From the NCBI RefSeq assembly GCF_900113245.1, contig NZ_FOOQ01000002.1, forward strand, positions 248,001 to 312,000: a DNA stretch of 64,000 nucleotides, in the 5' to 3' direction. The DNA comes from Halopelagius inordinatus. Lineage in GTDB: Archaea; Halobacteriota; Halobacteria; Halobacteriales; Haloferacaceae. The number at the start of each line of letters is the position of its first letter. Positions within the stretch are counted from its first letter, which is position 1. Position numbers and translations under genes: made by a program. Of this stretch, positions 24,210-34,715 are shown piece by piece. The notes under the pieces are model-generated. The model ran no database searches, was not told where the DNA came from, and worked only from the letters and a program-made list of their open reading frames with translations.

Positions 24210-25244
24210 TTAGATGTAGCCCTCTTCGACGAGGAGTTCGCCGTTGAGAAGCGACGCGCCCGCCGCGCCGCGAATCGTGTTGTGAGCGAGGCAGTTGTAC
24301 TTCAGACCGCCTGCGGTCTCCTGAATTCCGCCCGCCGAAATCTGCATCCCGTTCCCTCGTTCGCGGTCCAGGCGGGGTTGCGGCCGACTCGGGTCCTCGA
24401 AGACGTGGATGAGTTGCTCGGGCGAACTGTGCAGGTCCACGTTCGGGTAGTCGCGCATCGCTTCCGCGGCGTCTTCGGGCGAGACGTCCTCCGCCGTCTC
24501 GGCGAAGACGTTCTCTAAGTGGCCGTCGAGCGTCGGGATGCGGTTACAGGAGGCGGCGACGTCCATCTCGTGGAGGCTCAGTTCCGCGCCGTCGAAGTCG
24601 CCGAGCAGTTTCCGCGACTCCGTCTCCATCTTGCTCTCCTCGCCGCCGATGTGGGGGACGGCGTTGTCGATAATCTCCATCGACGTGACGCCCGAGTAGC
24701 CCGCACCGGAGACGGCCTGTAGCGTCGAGACGTGGACGTTCTCCAGTCCGAACCGGTCGAGGGCGGCCAGCGTCGGAACCATCGTGATGGTCGAACAGTT
24801 CGGGTTCTTCACGAGTGCGCCGTCCCATCCGCGTTCGTCCCGTTGCACCTCGATGAGTTCGAGGTGGCCCGGGTTCACCTCGGGGATGGTGAGGGGAACG
24901 TCCGGGGCCATCCGGTCGTTCGAGGAGTTCGAGGAGACGACGTACCCCTCGTGGAGGAATCCGGGTTCGACGTCCGCGGCGACGCCGGACGGGAGCGACG
25001 AAAAGAGGAGGTCCACGTCGTCCGGCACCGCCTCGGGTGCCGTCTCCGTGACGGTCATCTCCGCGACGTCCTCCGGAATCGGCGCGTTGACGCGCCACTT
25101 GGCCGCCTCCCCGTACGTCTTGCCCGCACTCGCTTCGCTCGCGGTCAGCGCCGCGAGTTCGAACGTCGGGTGGTTCTCCAGTAGTTGAATGAATCGCTGC
25201 CCGACCGCTCCGGTTGCGCCGAGGATTCCGACTCGTACTGCCAT
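24210..25244 (-). CDS. asd: Aspartate-semialdehyde dehydrogenase
   Basis: 344 residues from the ATG at 25244. Reduces aspartyl-4-phosphate to aspartate semialdehyde with NADPH, the branch point to threonine, methionine and lysine. The Rossmann motif GILGATGAVGQRF is at residues 6-18; SSLPSGVA and SSNSSNDRM lie around the phosphate site; the catalytic thiol is C150 in KNPNCSTI; ASCNRIPTLDGH carries the substrate-binding Arg and the general-base His near 245-255. It is of the archaeal/fungal type of the enzyme. An in-frame upstream start adds 19 residues without homology. Confidence 0.94.
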   Translation of the reverse strand: MAVRVGILGATGAVGQRFIQLLENHPTFELAALTASEASAGKTYGEAAKWRVNAPIPEDVAEMTVTETAPEAVPDDVDLLFSSLPSGVAADVEPGFLHEGYVVSSNSSNDRMAPDVPLTIPEVNPGHLELIEVQRDERGWDGALVKNPNCSTITMVPTLAALDRFGLENVHVSTLQAVSGAGYSGVTSMEIIDNAVPHIGGEESKMETESRKLLGDFDGAELSLHEMDVAASCNRIPTLDGHLENVFAETAEDVSPEDAAEAMRDYPNVDLHSSPEQLIHVFEDPSRPQPRLDRERGNGMQISAGGIQETAGGLKYNCLAHNTIRGAAGASLLNGELLVEEGYI

Positions 25245-25442
25245 TGGCGTGAGGTTCCGTACCACGGCCATAAGGCCGTTTGGATTCGAGCCGTATTTCA
25301 CGAACGTTCAGAACGGTCCCGGCGACGCGCCCGAAGTAGGACGTTCGTCCAGACGCGGGCGGTCGTCGTTTCGACGGGCGTCGAACACCGCTCCGTGCGG
25401 AACCGATAGAATGAGGTGACGCGTTCCTGAATACGTGCGTAA

Positions 25443-27242
25443 ATGTTCAGTAAGGTTCTCGTTGCCAACCGAGGAGAGATAGCCGTCCGCGTGATGCGGG
25501 CCTGCGAGGAGTTGGGCGTCCGCACCGTCGCCGTCTACAGCGACGCCGACAAACACGGCGGACACGTCCGGTACGCCGACGAGGCCTACAACGTCGGCCC
25601 CGCACGTGCCGCGGACTCCTACCTCGACCACGAGGCGGTCATCGACGCGGCGCGGAAGGCCGGTGCGGACGCCATCCACCCGGGGTACGGCTTCCTCGCC
25701 GAGAACGCCGAGTTCGCCCGCGAAGTCGAACAGACGGACATCAAGTGGATCGGTCCCTCCGCCGACGCGATGGAACGCCTCGGCGAGAAGACGAAGGCGC
25801 GCGCCCTGATGCAGGAGGCCGACGTGCCAGTCGTCCCGGGAACGACCGAACCGGTAGCGTCCGTCGAAGAGGTCAAGGACGTGGCCGAGGAGTTCGGTTA
25901 CCCCGTCGCCATCAAGGCGGAGGGCGGCGGCGGCGGCCGCGGTCTGAAGGTCGTCCGAAACGAGGAAGAGGCCGAAGAGCAGTTAGAGACCGCAAAACGC
26001 GAGGGTGAGGCGTACTTCGACAACGCCTCCGTCTACGTCGAGAAGTACCTCGAATCGCCGCGACACGTCGAGGTGCAGATTCTCGCGGACGAACACGGCA
26101 ACGTCCGCCACCTCGGCGAACGCGACTGTTCGCTTCAGCGCCGCCACCAGAAGGTCATAGAGGAGGCACCGTCGCCCGCACTCGACGACGACCTGCGCGA
26201 ACGCATCGGCGAGGCGGCGCGCCGCGGCGTCCGCGAGGCGAAATACTACAACGCCGGGACGGTGGAGTTCCTCGTCGAAGACGGGGAGTTCTACTTCATG
26301 GAGGTGAACACCAGAATTCAGGTCGAACACACGGTCACCGAACAGGTGACGGGTCTCGACGTGGTGAAGTGGCAACTGCGCGTCGCCGCGGGCGAGGAAC
26401 TCGACTTCGAACAGGACGACGTGGAGATAGAGGGCCACTCCATCGAGTTCCGCATCAACGCCGAGAAGGCGGACGAGGAGTTCGCGCCCGTGACGGGCGG
26501 TTCGCTCGAAACGTACGACCCGCCGGGCGGCATCGGCGTCCGCGTCGACGACGCTCTCCGGCAGGACGACGAACTCGTGACGGATTACGACTCGATGATA
26601 GCGAAACTCATCGTCACCGCCTCGGACCGCGAGGAGTGTCTCGCCCGGTCCGAACGCGCCCTCTCGGAGTACGACATCGAGGGCATCGAGACCATCGTCC
26701 CGTTCCACCGCCTCATGCTCACGGACGAGGCGTTCCTCGCGGGCGAACACACGACGAAGTATCTCGACGAGGAGTTAGACAGAGAACGAATCGCCCAAGC
26801 CGTCGAGAAGTGGGGTCCCGAAGAGCGAAGCGACGGCGAAGACGACGAAGAGGTGACCGAACGCGAGTTCACCGTCGAGGTCAACGGCAAGCGCTTCGAG
26901 GTGAGCCTCGAAGAACGCGGCGCGCCGGCCATCCCGACGCCGAGTGCCGCAAACGGCGGGTCGGCCACGCGTTCGCGCCCCGACGAGGCAACGAGCGACG
27001 ACGGCGGCGAAGTCGAAATCGAGGGCGACGGCGAGCAGATTACCGCGGAGATGCAAGGGACCATCCTCTCCGTGGACGTCGAGAGCGGAGACGAAGTCGC
27101 CGCGGGCGACGTCGTCTGCGTGTTGGAGGCGATGAAGATGGAAAACGACGTCGTGGCCGAACGCGGCGGCACCGTCTCGCAGGTTCTCGTCTCGGAGGGC
27201 GAGAGCGTCGATATGGGCGACCCGCTCGTCGTCCTCGAATAG
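25443..27242 (+). CDS. pccA: Acyl-CoA carboxylase alpha subunit (biotin carboxylase + BCCP)
   Basis: 599 residues. Carboxylates biotin with bicarbonate and ATP, then hands it to the carboxyltransferase PccB (36772). Domains: biotin carboxylase 1-450 ([12 protein letters not shown] at 6, [14 protein letters not shown] loop near 163, [16 protein letters not shown] near 285), a disordered acidic linker about 450-520, and a C-terminal biotinyl domain with EAMKMEN, where K565 is biotinylated. The fused architecture is that of archaeal propionyl/acetyl-CoA carboxylases. BirA, which loads the biotin, is encoded 740 bases downstream on the same strand. Confidence 0.9.
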   Translation: MFSKVLVANRGEIAVRVMRACEELGVRTVAVYSDADKHGGHVRYADEAYNVGPARAADSYLDHEAVIDAARKAGADAIHPGYGFLAENAEFAREVEQTDIKWIGPSADAMERLGEKTKARALMQEADVPVVPGTTEPVASVEEVKDVAEEFGYPVAIKAEGGGGGRGLKVVRNEEEAEEQLETAKREGEAYFDNASVYVEKYLESPRHVEVQILADEHGNVRHLGERDCSLQRRHQKVIEEAPSPALDDDLRERIGEAARRGVREAKYYNAGTVEFLVEDGEFYFMEVNTRIQVEHTVTEQVTGLDVVKWQLRVAAGEELDFEQDDVEIEGHSIEFRINAEKADEEFAPVTGGSLETYDPPGGIGVRVDDALRQDDELVTDYDSMIAKLIVTASDREECLARSERALSEYDIEGIETIVPFHRLMLTDEAFLAGEHTTKYLDEELDRERIAQAVEKWGPEERSDGEDDEEVTEREFTVEVNGKRFEVSLEERGAPAIPTPSAANGGSATRSRPDEATSDDGGEVEIEGDGEQITAEMQGTILSVDVESGDEVAAGDVVCVLEAMKMENDVVAERGGTVSQVLVSEGESVDMGDPLVVLE

Positions 27243-27258
27243 GGCTCCGACCGCGCTC

Positions 27259-27816
27259 TCAGTCTAACTCTTTCACCACTTTCGCGGGGTTGCCCCGCAC
27301 GACGACGTTGTCGGGTACGTCTTCTGTTACCACCGCACCGGAGGCCACCACCGCGTCGTCGCCGACGGTCACGCCCGGATTCACCACCGCCCGCCCGCCG
27401 AACCACACTCTGTCGCCGACGGTGACCGGTTTCCCGTACTCCCGCCCGGCGGTTCGTTCCTCGGCGTCGAGCGGATGCGTCGCGGTGTAGACGTGGACGC
27501 CCGGCGCGAGCATGCAGTCGTCGCCGAACTCGACGGGACAGACGTCGAGGAAGACGCAGTCGAAGTTCGCGTAGAAGTCGTCGCCGACGGAGATATTGTC
27601 GCCGTAGTCGCACTTCAGCGTCGGTTCGACGGTGGGGTTCTCGCCCACCGCCCCGAACAGGTCTCTGAGTATCCGTTCGCGTTCGGCCCCGTCGTCGATT
27701 CCCGTCGCGTTGTAGCGTTCGGTCAGGCGGCGGGCCGCGCGCCGTTCCGCCACGAGCGTCTCGTCCGTCGGGTCGTACATCTCGCCCGCGAGCATCTTCT
27801 CTTTTTCCGAAGGCAT
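27259..27816 (-). CDS. Left-handed beta-helix sugar O-acetyltransferase (maltose acetyltransferase type)
   Basis: 185 residues. Starts with the helical maltose-acetyltransferase N-terminal domain ([19 protein letters not shown], residues 3-21), followed by hexapeptide repeats that wind into a left-handed beta helix. The catalytic His lies in [13 protein letters not shown] near 113. The close ([18 protein letters not shown]) is that of the family. Transfers acetyl from acetyl-CoA to sugars or related acceptors; the true acceptor is unknown. Tail-to-tail with pccA. Confidence 0.88.
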   Translation of the reverse strand: MPSEKEKMLAGEMYDPTDETLVAERRAARRLTERYNATGIDDGAERERILRDLFGAVGENPTVEPTLKCDYGDNISVGDDFYANFDCVFLDVCPVEFGDDCMLAPGVHVYTATHPLDAEERTAGREYGKPVTVGDRVWFGGRAVVNPGVTVGDDAVVASGAVVTEDVPDNVVVRGNPAKVVKELD

Positions 27817-27980
27817 CGTCTCTCCGCAGACGACCGACGGGCAGATAGCTCTTCGGAGGGGGCTCTCGCCACCGAGAGCGGAGGCAGTCGGGCCGGAGTC
27901 GCGTCCGAATCCGCGACGGCGCGCGGAACTCTCGGCTCGGAACCCCGAGATTCATCTCGGCGCGCCGGCTCTCTCCTCGT

Positions 27981-28943
27981 ATGAACGACACGCGACGCGC
28001 TCTCCTCTCTGCGCTGTCGGACGGACCGGTCGCCGGGCCGGAACTCGCGGAGCGACTCGGCGTCTCCCGTGCGGCGGTGTGGAAACAGGTCGAATCACTC
28101 CGCGAGGACGGGTTCGGCGTCGAGAGCGGAGACGACGGCTACCGCGTGACCGACGTCCCGGAGTACGGCGAGTCGGCCGTCGCGTTCGGCCTCGACGCGC
28201 CGTTCGAGGTGGAGTACCACGACTCGCTCGGAAGCACCAACGACCGGGGGCGGGAACTCGCCGTCGCCGGCGCGTCGAACGTCGCCGTCGTCGCGAACGA
28301 ACAGACCGGCGGCCGGGGCCGCCTCGAACGCGAGTGGACCGCACCTTCGGGCGGCGTCTGGGTGAGCCTCCTCGTTCGTCCGGACCAACCGCCCGCGCAC
28401 GTCCCGGCGTTCACGCTGGCGGCGGCGGTGGCGACGACGCGCGCGGCACGCGAGGCGGGGGTTGACGCGCACATCAAGTGGCCGAACGACGTGCTCGTCG
28501 GAGACGTAGACGACGAGGACGCGGGGGAAACGGCGGGTCGCGGCGGGCGGAAACTCGCCGGGGTCCTCACCGAGATGGAGGGGGAGGCGGACCGAGTCTC
28601 CTGGGTCGTCGTCGGCATCGGCGTCAACGCGAACGTCGACGCCGCGGACCTCCCGCCGGGCGCGACGAGCATCCGTGCGGAGGCCGGCGACGTCTCTCGG
28701 CGCGCGTTCGTCCAGCGTCTGATCGAGGAGTTTCACGCGCTTTCCGAGGACACGGAGGCCGTCCTCCCGGCGTGGCGCGAGTACAGTTCGACGCTCGGAC
28801 GGCGAGTGCGCGTCGAGACGCCCGGCGGAACGGTGGAGGGTGAGGCGATAGACGTGCGGTTCCCCGGCGCGTTGGTCGTCCGGACCGACGACGGCGAGAC
28901 GGTCGTCCACGCGGGCGACTGCGAGCATCTCCGCTCGACGTAG
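27981..28943 (+). CDS. birA: Biotin-protein ligase with N-terminal HTH (BirA)
   Basis: 320 residues. N-terminal winged helix (residues 1-58, AERLGVSRAAVWKQVESLR) suggests a dual repressor/ligase as in Escherichia coli BirA. The ligase domain shows SLGSTNDRGREL near 77, the biotinyl-AMP loop EQTGGRGRLEREW near 104-116, KWPNDVLVG near 165 and GIGVNAN near 213; a small SH3-like C-terminal domain closes it (RRVRVETPGGTVEGEAID). It should biotinylate PccA. No operator was identified. Confidence 0.92.
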   Translation: MNDTRRALLSALSDGPVAGPELAERLGVSRAAVWKQVESLREDGFGVESGDDGYRVTDVPEYGESAVAFGLDAPFEVEYHDSLGSTNDRGRELAVAGASNVAVVANEQTGGRGRLEREWTAPSGGVWVSLLVRPDQPPAHVPAFTLAAAVATTRAAREAGVDAHIKWPNDVLVGDVDDEDAGETAGRGGRKLAGVLTEMEGEADRVSWVVVGIGVNANVDAADLPPGATSIRAEAGDVSRRAFVQRLIEEFHALSEDTEAVLPAWREYSSTLGRRVRVETPGGTVEGEAIDVRFPGALVVRTDDGETVVHAGDCEHLRST

Positions 28944-28970
28944 CGCGGCCCGACGTCGCTCTCGACTCCG

Positions 28971-29504
28971 TCAGTCGGCTTCGACGCCGGACCCCGATTC
29001 GCGTTCGCCCTCGACGCCCTCCTCCTCCGCGCGACTCGCCGCCCGCCCCGTCTCCTCGCCGTCGCCGACGTCCGCGCCGACTCTGACGGTGAGGACGGGG
29101 ACGTTCGAGGCGCGGATGACCTTCTCCGCGACGCTTCCGAGCAGTAGCCTGTCGAGTCCGCCGCGGCCGTGCGTCCCCATCACGACGAGGTCACAGCCCT
29201 CCCGTTCGGCGTACTCGACTATCTCGCGACTCGGAGAGCCGTCTATGATTTTCGTCTCGGCGGGGATGTCCGCGTCGGTGGCGATACGTCTCACCTCCGC
29301 GACTGCCTCCTCCGCGTCGGCGCGGAGCATCTCGTCTAACCCCTCCCACGACGACTCCATCGGAAGCCCGGCGAAACTTCCGCTGTTTACGACGTAGAGC
29401 GCGTGGACGGTCGCCCCGTGAACGTCCGCGAGACGAACCGCGTGTTCGACGACCCGTTCTGACCCCTCCGAACCGTCCGTCGGAACGAGTATCCGGTCGT
29501 ACAT
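28971..29504 (-). CDS. Universal stress protein (UspA family)
   Basis: 177 residues from the ATG at 29504 (MYDRILVPTDGSEGS); an ATG two codons earlier is equally open. One Usp domain with the ATP-binding G-x2-G-x9-G-S/T signature (GTHGRGGLDRLLLGSVAEKV, near residues 113-132) and D10 of the first strand. After residue 142 comes an unusual acidic tail of about 35 residues (Glu/Gly/Ser-rich) that is not part of the fold. Function in stress is inferred from the family; no partner is evident. Confidence 0.88.
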   Translation of the reverse strand: MYDRILVPTDGSEGSERVVEHAVRLADVHGATVHALYVVNSGSFAGLPMESSWEGLDEMLRADAEEAVAEVRRIATDADIPAETKIIDGSPSREIVEYAEREGCDLVVMGTHGRGGLDRLLLGSVAEKVIRASNVPVLTVRVGADVGDGEETGRAASRAEEEGVEGERESGSGVEAD

Positions 29505-29590
29505 CACCATTGTTAACTCGTACCAAACTCGGTCGGTCACGGTCTTAACTGTTCGTGCCGACGGGTTCGAAACGAAGTACCCGCGACCGA

Positions 29591-30604
29591 CTACAGAAGC
29601 ACGTCTTTCACGTCGTCGACGCCCGCACGGCGGACGACGGCGCGGACGACGTCCCGCGCCCCCGCGAGGTTGTCGGAGTCGCCGTCCAACACGAGGAGTT
29701 TCGCCTCCCGGCCGGGTTCGACGCATCCGTAGTCGAGTCCGGCGACGTCCGCGCCGTTTACCGTCGCCATCTGCAGGACTTCCCGCGCCGACACGTCGCC
29801 GAGTTTCGCGGCGAACTCCATCTCGCGGAACATCGACGGCGAGTTCAACATGACGTTGTCCGTCCCGAGGGCGACGGTGGTTCGGTCCGCCAACTCCCGC
29901 ATCGGCGGGACGCCCACGCCGGTGACGAGGTTCGACCGCGGGCAGACGACGACGGGCACCCCGCCGTCCTCGATGCGGTCGAGGTGGACGGGTTCCGGGT
30001 GGACCACGTGGACGAGGAAGTCCGGCGCCAAATCCAGTGCGGGGTCGATGTCGTGTGAGTCGCGTTCCCCCGCGTGGATGCCGAACAGTTTGCCCTCCTC
30101 GCGCGTCGCGTTCCGCGCCCGGTCGAAGTCGCCGTCTCGCGCGCCCGACGCGCCGAACCCGTCGGCGTCCCGCATCGCGTCGACGGTTTCGCGGCCCAAC
30201 ACGACCGGGTCGATGTCGAGTCCGGCCGTCGCCTCGCGGATGAGTTCGACGCCCTCGACGCCGCCCTCGCGGAACTCGACGCACGTCGCCGTCCCCGACG
30301 ACTCCATGAACCGAAGCGACCGGCGCATCGCCTCGATTTTCTCCTCGCGACTCGCCTCTCGCAGGAGACGGTGTTTCAGGCCGTCCGGCGGCGCGACCAG
30401 TTCGTCCAAGGAGAGTCCCGCACCGGCCTCCTTGGCTATCGAGTCGCCGATGTGCGTGTGCGCGTTGACGAACGCGGGAAGGACGATGTCGTCCGAGTCG
30501 ACGTCCGCCTCTTCGACGGCGGTTATTCGGCCGTCTTCGACGACGACGCGGCCCTCCACCGGTTCGAGCGCCCGTCCGCGGAGAACGGTCCCCTCGACTA
30601 TCAT
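29591..30604 (-). CDS. Amidohydrolase family protein
   Basis: 337 residues, metal-dependent TIM-barrel amidohydrolase. Ligand motifs: NAHTHIGDS near residue 47 (His-x-His), IHAGERDS near 175, HVVHPEPV near 195 (His), and GTDNVMLNSPSM near 245 (catalytic Asp). The N-terminal beta-sandwich strands (IVEGTVLRGRALEPVEG) and the C-terminal return strands (GREAKLLVLDG) are present. Probably a deaminase or chlorohydrolase-type enzyme; the substrate is unknown. A second, better defined member is at 50175. Confidence 0.85.
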   Translation of the reverse strand: MIVEGTVLRGRALEPVEGRVVVEDGRITAVEEADVDSDDIVLPAFVNAHTHIGDSIAKEAGAGLSLDELVAPPDGLKHRLLREASREEKIEAMRRSLRFMESSGTATCVEFREGGVEGVELIREATAGLDIDPVVLGRETVDAMRDADGFGASGARDGDFDRARNATREEGKLFGIHAGERDSHDIDPALDLAPDFLVHVVHPEPVHLDRIEDGGVPVVVCPRSNLVTGVGVPPMRELADRTTVALGTDNVMLNSPSMFREMEFAAKLGDVSAREVLQMATVNGADVAGLDYGCVEPGREAKLLVLDGDSDNLAGARDVVRAVVRRAGVDDVKDVLL

Positions 30605-30677
30605 GGCCGAGTGTCCCGCGGGAAGCGGCTTGAATCTCTCGAACCGTCCCGCCCGTCGTCGTCTCGTTTCGCCGCGG

Positions 30678-31904
30678 TCACTCCGAGAACTCGTCGAGTG
30701 TCGCGGTGACGCCGTGTCGAACGTCGGAGACGAGTGCGCCGTCCGCGTCGAGTTCGAGCACGGACGCCGCCGCCCGTCCGACGGCGTCCGTCTCCTCGCC
30801 GGGGGCGTAGACGCCGAGTCGCCACTGCTGTCGTTGGGCGGTCCGCAACGCGGAGACGAGAGGCGACTGCTTGCCGAGGCGTCGCATCTCCCCGCCCACC
30901 ATCACCCGCGTCGTCGACTCGGTCATCGACGGGCGGCCGGGAACGTCCACGATGACGGACCCCCGTTCGACGCCCGCCCGGTCCGCGATTCGGCGTTCGA
31001 GTTCGTCTACCTCCTCGTGGTCCGCGTCCACGACGTGGTCCGGGACGTCCCCCATCTCGGCCCACACCGCGCGCTTGAACAGGTCGCGGCAGTCGAGTCT
31101 GCGGGCGAACGCCTCCGTCTCGGGCGTCGTGCGGAGCGACGCGATGAGGTCCGTGTCGTCCATCCGCCGGAGTTCCGCCGCCGTCAGGTCGGGTTGGTCG
31201 AGCAGTCGTTCCGCCGCGCGGCGCAGCATCGCCTTCGAGATGCGGGCGACGTGGTGTTGGTAGACGGTCGGATTCATCAGGGCGCGCGCCAGCAAGAGGC
31301 TCTCCGCCGTCTGGACGTTTCCCTCGTCTAAGACGAGTTCGTCGTCGACGAAGGTGAGTTCCCGAATCAGTCGTTCGTGGTCGATAGTGCCGTACGGGAC
31401 GCCCGTGTGGTGGGCGTCGCGGACGAGGTAGTCCATCCGGTCGACGTCGAGTTCGCCCGAGACGAGTTGGCCGTACTTCCCGCCGCCCGCGACGAGTTCC
31501 GCGACGCGCGAGGGATCGAGGCCGTTGGCGCGGAGTACCTCCCCCACCTCGCCCGCGGCGAGGAGTTCCTCGACGTCGTCGTGGTACTTGCCGGTGTGGC
31601 GGTGCGTGACCGACTCGACGTTGTGACTGTACGGGCCGTGTCCCACGTCGTGAAGGAGGGCCGCCGCGCGGATTCGTTCGCCTCTGATACCGTCGATGCC
31701 GAGGTGGTCGAGGGCGCGAGAGGCGAGGTGGTAGACGCCCAACGAGTGCTCGAAGCGCGTGTGGTTCGCGGAGGGGTACACCAACTGCACCGTCCCCAAC
31801 TGCCTGATGTGGCGGAGTCGCTGGACCTCCTCGGTGTCCAACAGGTCCTCCGCGACGCCCACGACTTCGATGTGGTCGTGGACGCTGTCCTTGATGGTCG
31901 TCAT
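30678..31904 (-). CDS. HD-domain phosphohydrolase (dGTPase-like)
   Basis: 408 residues from the ATG at 31904. HD-superfamily metal-dependent phosphohydrolase of the dNTP triphosphohydrolase-like group. Metal ligands: H53 (FEHSLGVYHL), H85-D86 (LLHDVGHGPYSH) and D near 175 (LDVDRMDYLVRDAHHTG). The first helix shows LRHIRQLGTVQLVYPSANHTRFEHS, the usual start of this group. The C-terminal 150 residues are less conserved. Possible role in nucleotide pool control; substrate not proven. The start of cofD is 197 bases away, divergent. Confidence 0.88.
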   Translation of the reverse strand: MTTIKDSVHDHIEVVGVAEDLLDTEEVQRLRHIRQLGTVQLVYPSANHTRFEHSLGVYHLASRALDHLGIDGIRGERIRAAALLHDVGHGPYSHNVESVTHRHTGKYHDDVEELLAAGEVGEVLRANGLDPSRVAELVAGGGKYGQLVSGELDVDRMDYLVRDAHHTGVPYGTIDHERLIRELTFVDDELVLDEGNVQTAESLLLARALMNPTVYQHHVARISKAMLRRAAERLLDQPDLTAAELRRMDDTDLIASLRTTPETEAFARRLDCRDLFKRAVWAEMGDVPDHVVDADHEEVDELERRIADRAGVERGSVIVDVPGRPSMTESTTRVMVGGEMRRLGKQSPLVSALRTAQRQQWRLGVYAPGEETDAVGRAAASVLELDADGALVSDVRHGVTATLDEFSE

Positions 31905-32101
31905 ACCGGAGGTTCGACCGCCATCGGATAAAAGGCTCAGGGCGACCGGAGACATATCGGCACCGTCCGAGGCCGGACACGCCCGCGCCCAACGTCCGGA
32001 CGAATGTCAAGACGAGAGGGGTATAACGGCCCGTTTCTCCGGTCGGTCGTCGGAGGAGAGACGAGGCAACTTTCAAACCGCCGGTCGCCGTACCGCGGAG
32101 C

Positions 32102-33094
32102 ATGACTACCTTTCTCGCCGGGGGGACGGGGACGCCGAAGTTGCTCGACGGCGCACCCGGCGTCTTCGACCCCTCCGAGACGACAGTCGTCGCCAACACG
32201 GGCGACGACGTGGAACTCGGCGGGCACCTCGTCTGTCCGGACGTGGACACGGTGTTGTTCCACGGCGGCGGCGTCCTCGACACCGACCGGTGGTGGGGTA
32301 TCGACGGCGACACGACTGAAACCGACGGCGAACTGCACCGACTCGCCGCGGCCGCGGGGGTAGAGAGCGGCCCGCGATATCTCTCCGACGAGGCCCAGAC
32401 CGCCGGTCGGACCATCGCGCGGTGGCGACGGTTCTCCGGCGTCGCGGAGTTCATGGAGATAGGCGACAGGGACCGGGCCGTCCACATCACCCGAACCTCT
32501 CTGCTCGACGAGGGCCGCACACTCACCGAGGTGACGCGGACGCTGGCCGAGGCGTTCGGTCTCGAAATCGACCTCCTCCCCATGAGCGACGACCCCGTGG
32601 CGACCATCGTCCACACCGACGAGGGCGAGATGCACTTTCAGGAGTACTGGGTCCACCGCCGCGCAGACCCGGCGGTGGAAGGCGTCGAGTTCCGCGGCGC
32701 GGACGAGGCGACGGAGACGGAGGCGGTACTCGACGCGCTTTCGGACCCCGTCGTCGTCGGCCCGTCGAACCCCGTCACCAGCATCGGACCGATGCTCTCG
32801 CTTCCGGACTTCGAGGCGAAACTCCGCGAGACGCCCGTCGTCGCCGTCTCGCCGTTCGTCGAAGACGAGGTGTTCTCCGGCCCGGCGGCGGAGTTGATGC
32901 GCGGCGTCGGGTACGAGGCGTCCACGGCGGGCGTCGCGGAGGCGTACCCCTTCGCGGACGCGTTCGTCGTAGACGACGAGGACGGCACCGAACTCGACCG
33001 ACCGGTCGTTCGGACGGACACGCGAATCGACGGGGCCGAGGACGCCGCGCGCGTCTGCCGGGCCGTCCGCGAGGCGTTGGAGGTGGTGACGTAG
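32102..33094 (+). CDS. cofD: 2-phospho-L-lactate transferase
   Basis: 330 residues. Transfers the phospholactyl (or related) moiety from a guanylyl carrier to Fo in coenzyme F420 synthesis. Motifs: [12 protein letters not shown] at residue 4, [22 protein letters not shown] near 30 (Fo- and metal-binding Asp residues), [13 protein letters not shown] near 95, and [13 protein letters not shown] near 222. Haloarchaea use F420 in a few oxidoreductases. First gene of an operon of four overlapping genes: the GTG of the next gene overlaps its stop. Confidence 0.93.
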   Translation: MTTFLAGGTGTPKLLDGAPGVFDPSETTVVANTGDDVELGGHLVCPDVDTVLFHGGGVLDTDRWWGIDGDTTETDGELHRLAAAAGVESGPRYLSDEAQTAGRTIARWRRFSGVAEFMEIGDRDRAVHITRTSLLDEGRTLTEVTRTLAEAFGLEIDLLPMSDDPVATIVHTDEGEMHFQEYWVHRRADPAVEGVEFRGADEATETEAVLDALSDPVVVGPSNPVTSIGPMLSLPDFEAKLRETPVVAVSPFVEDEVFSGPAAELMRGVGYEASTAGVAEAYPFADAFVVDDEDGTELDRPVVRTDTRIDGAEDAARVCRAVREALEVVT

Positions 33095-33873
33095 TGTTCG
33101 AACCGCGCGTCGCCCTCGCGAGTCTGAGCGGCGAGTCCGACGCCGAGTGGGCGCGCGCCGGTGCCGACGACGCGGGCGCGGCGTTCCTCGGCGGCATCGC
33201 CCTCGACGGGGACTCCCGCGCCGCCGCCCGGGAACTGGTCGAACGCGACAGAGCGGAGTTTCTCCCCGAAGACCCCCTCGCGTTCGTCGCCGCCGAACTC
33301 GACTCACTCGCGGACGCGCCCGTCCGACCGGCGGTGAACGTCCGAAGCACGACGCTCGCCCCCGTCAGAGAGGCGGCGCGACTCTGCGCCGACCGAGACG
33401 CGATTCTCGAAGTCAACGCCCACTGCAGGCAGGCGGAACTCTGCGCCGTCGGATGCGGCGAGAGTCTCTTGAGAGACACCGAGAGACTCGGCGAGTACGT
33501 CGCCGCCGCCGCCGAGGAGGGAGCCGACGTGAGCGTGAAAGTCCGCACGGAAGTCGAGGGCGTCGATCTCGTCGAGACGGCGCGCGCAGTCGAGTCGGCG
33601 GGTGCCGAGGCCGTCCACGTCGACGCGATGGACTCCGAACCGGTCGTTCGAGACGTGGTGGAGGCCGTCCCCGACCTATTCGTGATAGCGAACAACGAGG
33701 TGCGGGACCGAGAGAGCGTCCGGGAGTATCTCGACTACGGCGCGGACGCGGTGAGCGTCGGCCGACCGAGCGCCGACCCGCGCGTCCTGCGACGCGTCCG
33801 CGACGCCGTCGAAGAGTGGTTCGCGGAGTCCGCCGGGTCCGAGGAGTCGAACGCGGACGAGGTGTCGAGATGA
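33094..33873 (+). CDS. Dihydrouridine-synthase-like TIM-barrel flavoprotein
   Basis: 259 residues starting with a GTG that overlaps the cofD stop. The segment EVNAHCRQAELCAVGCGESLL near residue 108 has the spacing of the DUS motif with its catalytic Cys, followed by VSVKVRTEVEG near 147 and VIANNEVRD / GADAVSVGRPSADPRVL, the phosphate-binding end of the barrel. The tRNA-binding C-terminal domain of true tRNA-dihydrouridine synthases is missing, so it may act on another substrate; related proteins were listed as methanogenesis-marker or DUS-like. Second gene of the cofD operon. Confidence 0.72.
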   Translation: MFEPRVALASLSGESDAEWARAGADDAGAAFLGGIALDGDSRAAARELVERDRAEFLPEDPLAFVAAELDSLADAPVRPAVNVRSTTLAPVREAARLCADRDAILEVNAHCRQAELCAVGCGESLLRDTERLGEYVAAAAEEGADVSVKVRTEVEGVDLVETARAVESAGAEAVHVDAMDSEPVVRDVVEAVPDLFVIANNEVRDRESVREYLDYGADAVSVGRPSADPRVLRRVRDAVEEWFAESAGSEESNADEVSR

Positions 33874-34715
33874 CCGCCCCGGGCGACCGAACGCCCGCCG
33901 AGAACGCCCAACTGGCGCTTCTCCTCGACGTTGCCGGGACGCCGAAGCCCGGCAACGTGGACCGCGAACGCGATTTAGGCGACCTCAGGTTCGAGCACTT
34001 CCTCGCGGGTGCGGTGGGGTCCGGCGAGGGCCTCCGCCGGGCGGCGTCGGGCGCGCCGGTCGGTGTCGCCTTCGAACGCGCGGTGGCCGGGATGAGTCGG
34101 CAACGCGGCGGGAACACCCAGTTCGGCTGTCTCCTCCTCCTCGTTCCCCTCGTCCGCGCCGCGGCCGACGGGTCGCTCTCGCCGTCGGGCGCGACGGCGG
34201 TGGCGGAGGCGACGACAGTCGCGGACGCGGTGGACTTCTACCGCGCGTTCGAACACGTCGACGTGGCCGTCGAGGACCCCCCGGAGGACGCGACCGACCT
34301 CGACGTCCGCCGCGGCGGCGACGCGGCGCCGACGCTCAGGTCCCGGGGACTCACGCTGTTCGACGTGATGGACCTCTCGGAGGAAGACGGCAACGCCCGC
34401 GAGTGGACGGGCGGGTTCGCGCGAACGTTCGACGCCGCCGCGTCGATGCTCGACGACGACGGCCCCGCGCCCGACAGGGTGGCGCGGGCGTTCGTGGAGT
34501 TGCTGGCCGACGAGGAAGACACGCTCGTGCGGACGAACCACGGCCCCGAAGTGGCCGCGGAGGCGCGCCGCCGGGCGGCCGAGGCGCAGGGGGACCAAGA
34601 GGCGGTGGCCGAACTCGCCGCGGAGTTCGTCGCCGAGGGAATCAACCCCGGAACGACCGCAGACATCGCCTGCGCGGCGACGTTCGTCGCCCTCGAACGG
34701 GGGATGCCGGTGTGA
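33870..34715 (+). CDS. Triphosphoribosyl-dephospho-CoA synthase-like (CitG family) protein
   Basis: 281 residues, ATG overlapping the preceding stop (ATGA). The CitG family joins ATP and dephospho-CoA for citrate or malonate decarboxylase prosthetic groups. Family marks: LLLDVAGTPKPGNVDRERD near residue 15, RQRGGNTQFGCLLLLVPL near 75-92 and FVAEGINPGTTADIACAATF near the end. No citrate lyase or its carrier protein is in this window, so the classical role is doubtful. Relatives (COG1767) sit with DUF447 genes in tetrahydromethanopterin-biosynthesis clusters of methylotrophs, which suggests a cofactor-building role here. Confidence 0.8.
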   Translation: MTAPGDRTPAENAQLALLLDVAGTPKPGNVDRERDLGDLRFEHFLAGAVGSGEGLRRAASGAPVGVAFERAVAGMSRQRGGNTQFGCLLLLVPLVRAAADGSLSPSGATAVAEATTVADAVDFYRAFEHVDVAVEDPPEDATDLDVRRGGDAAPTLRSRGLTLFDVMDLSEEDGNAREWTGGFARTFDAAASMLDDDGPAPDRVARAFVELLADEEDTLVRTNHGPEVAAEARRRAAEAQGDQEAVAELAAEFVAEGINPGTTADIACAATFVALERGMPV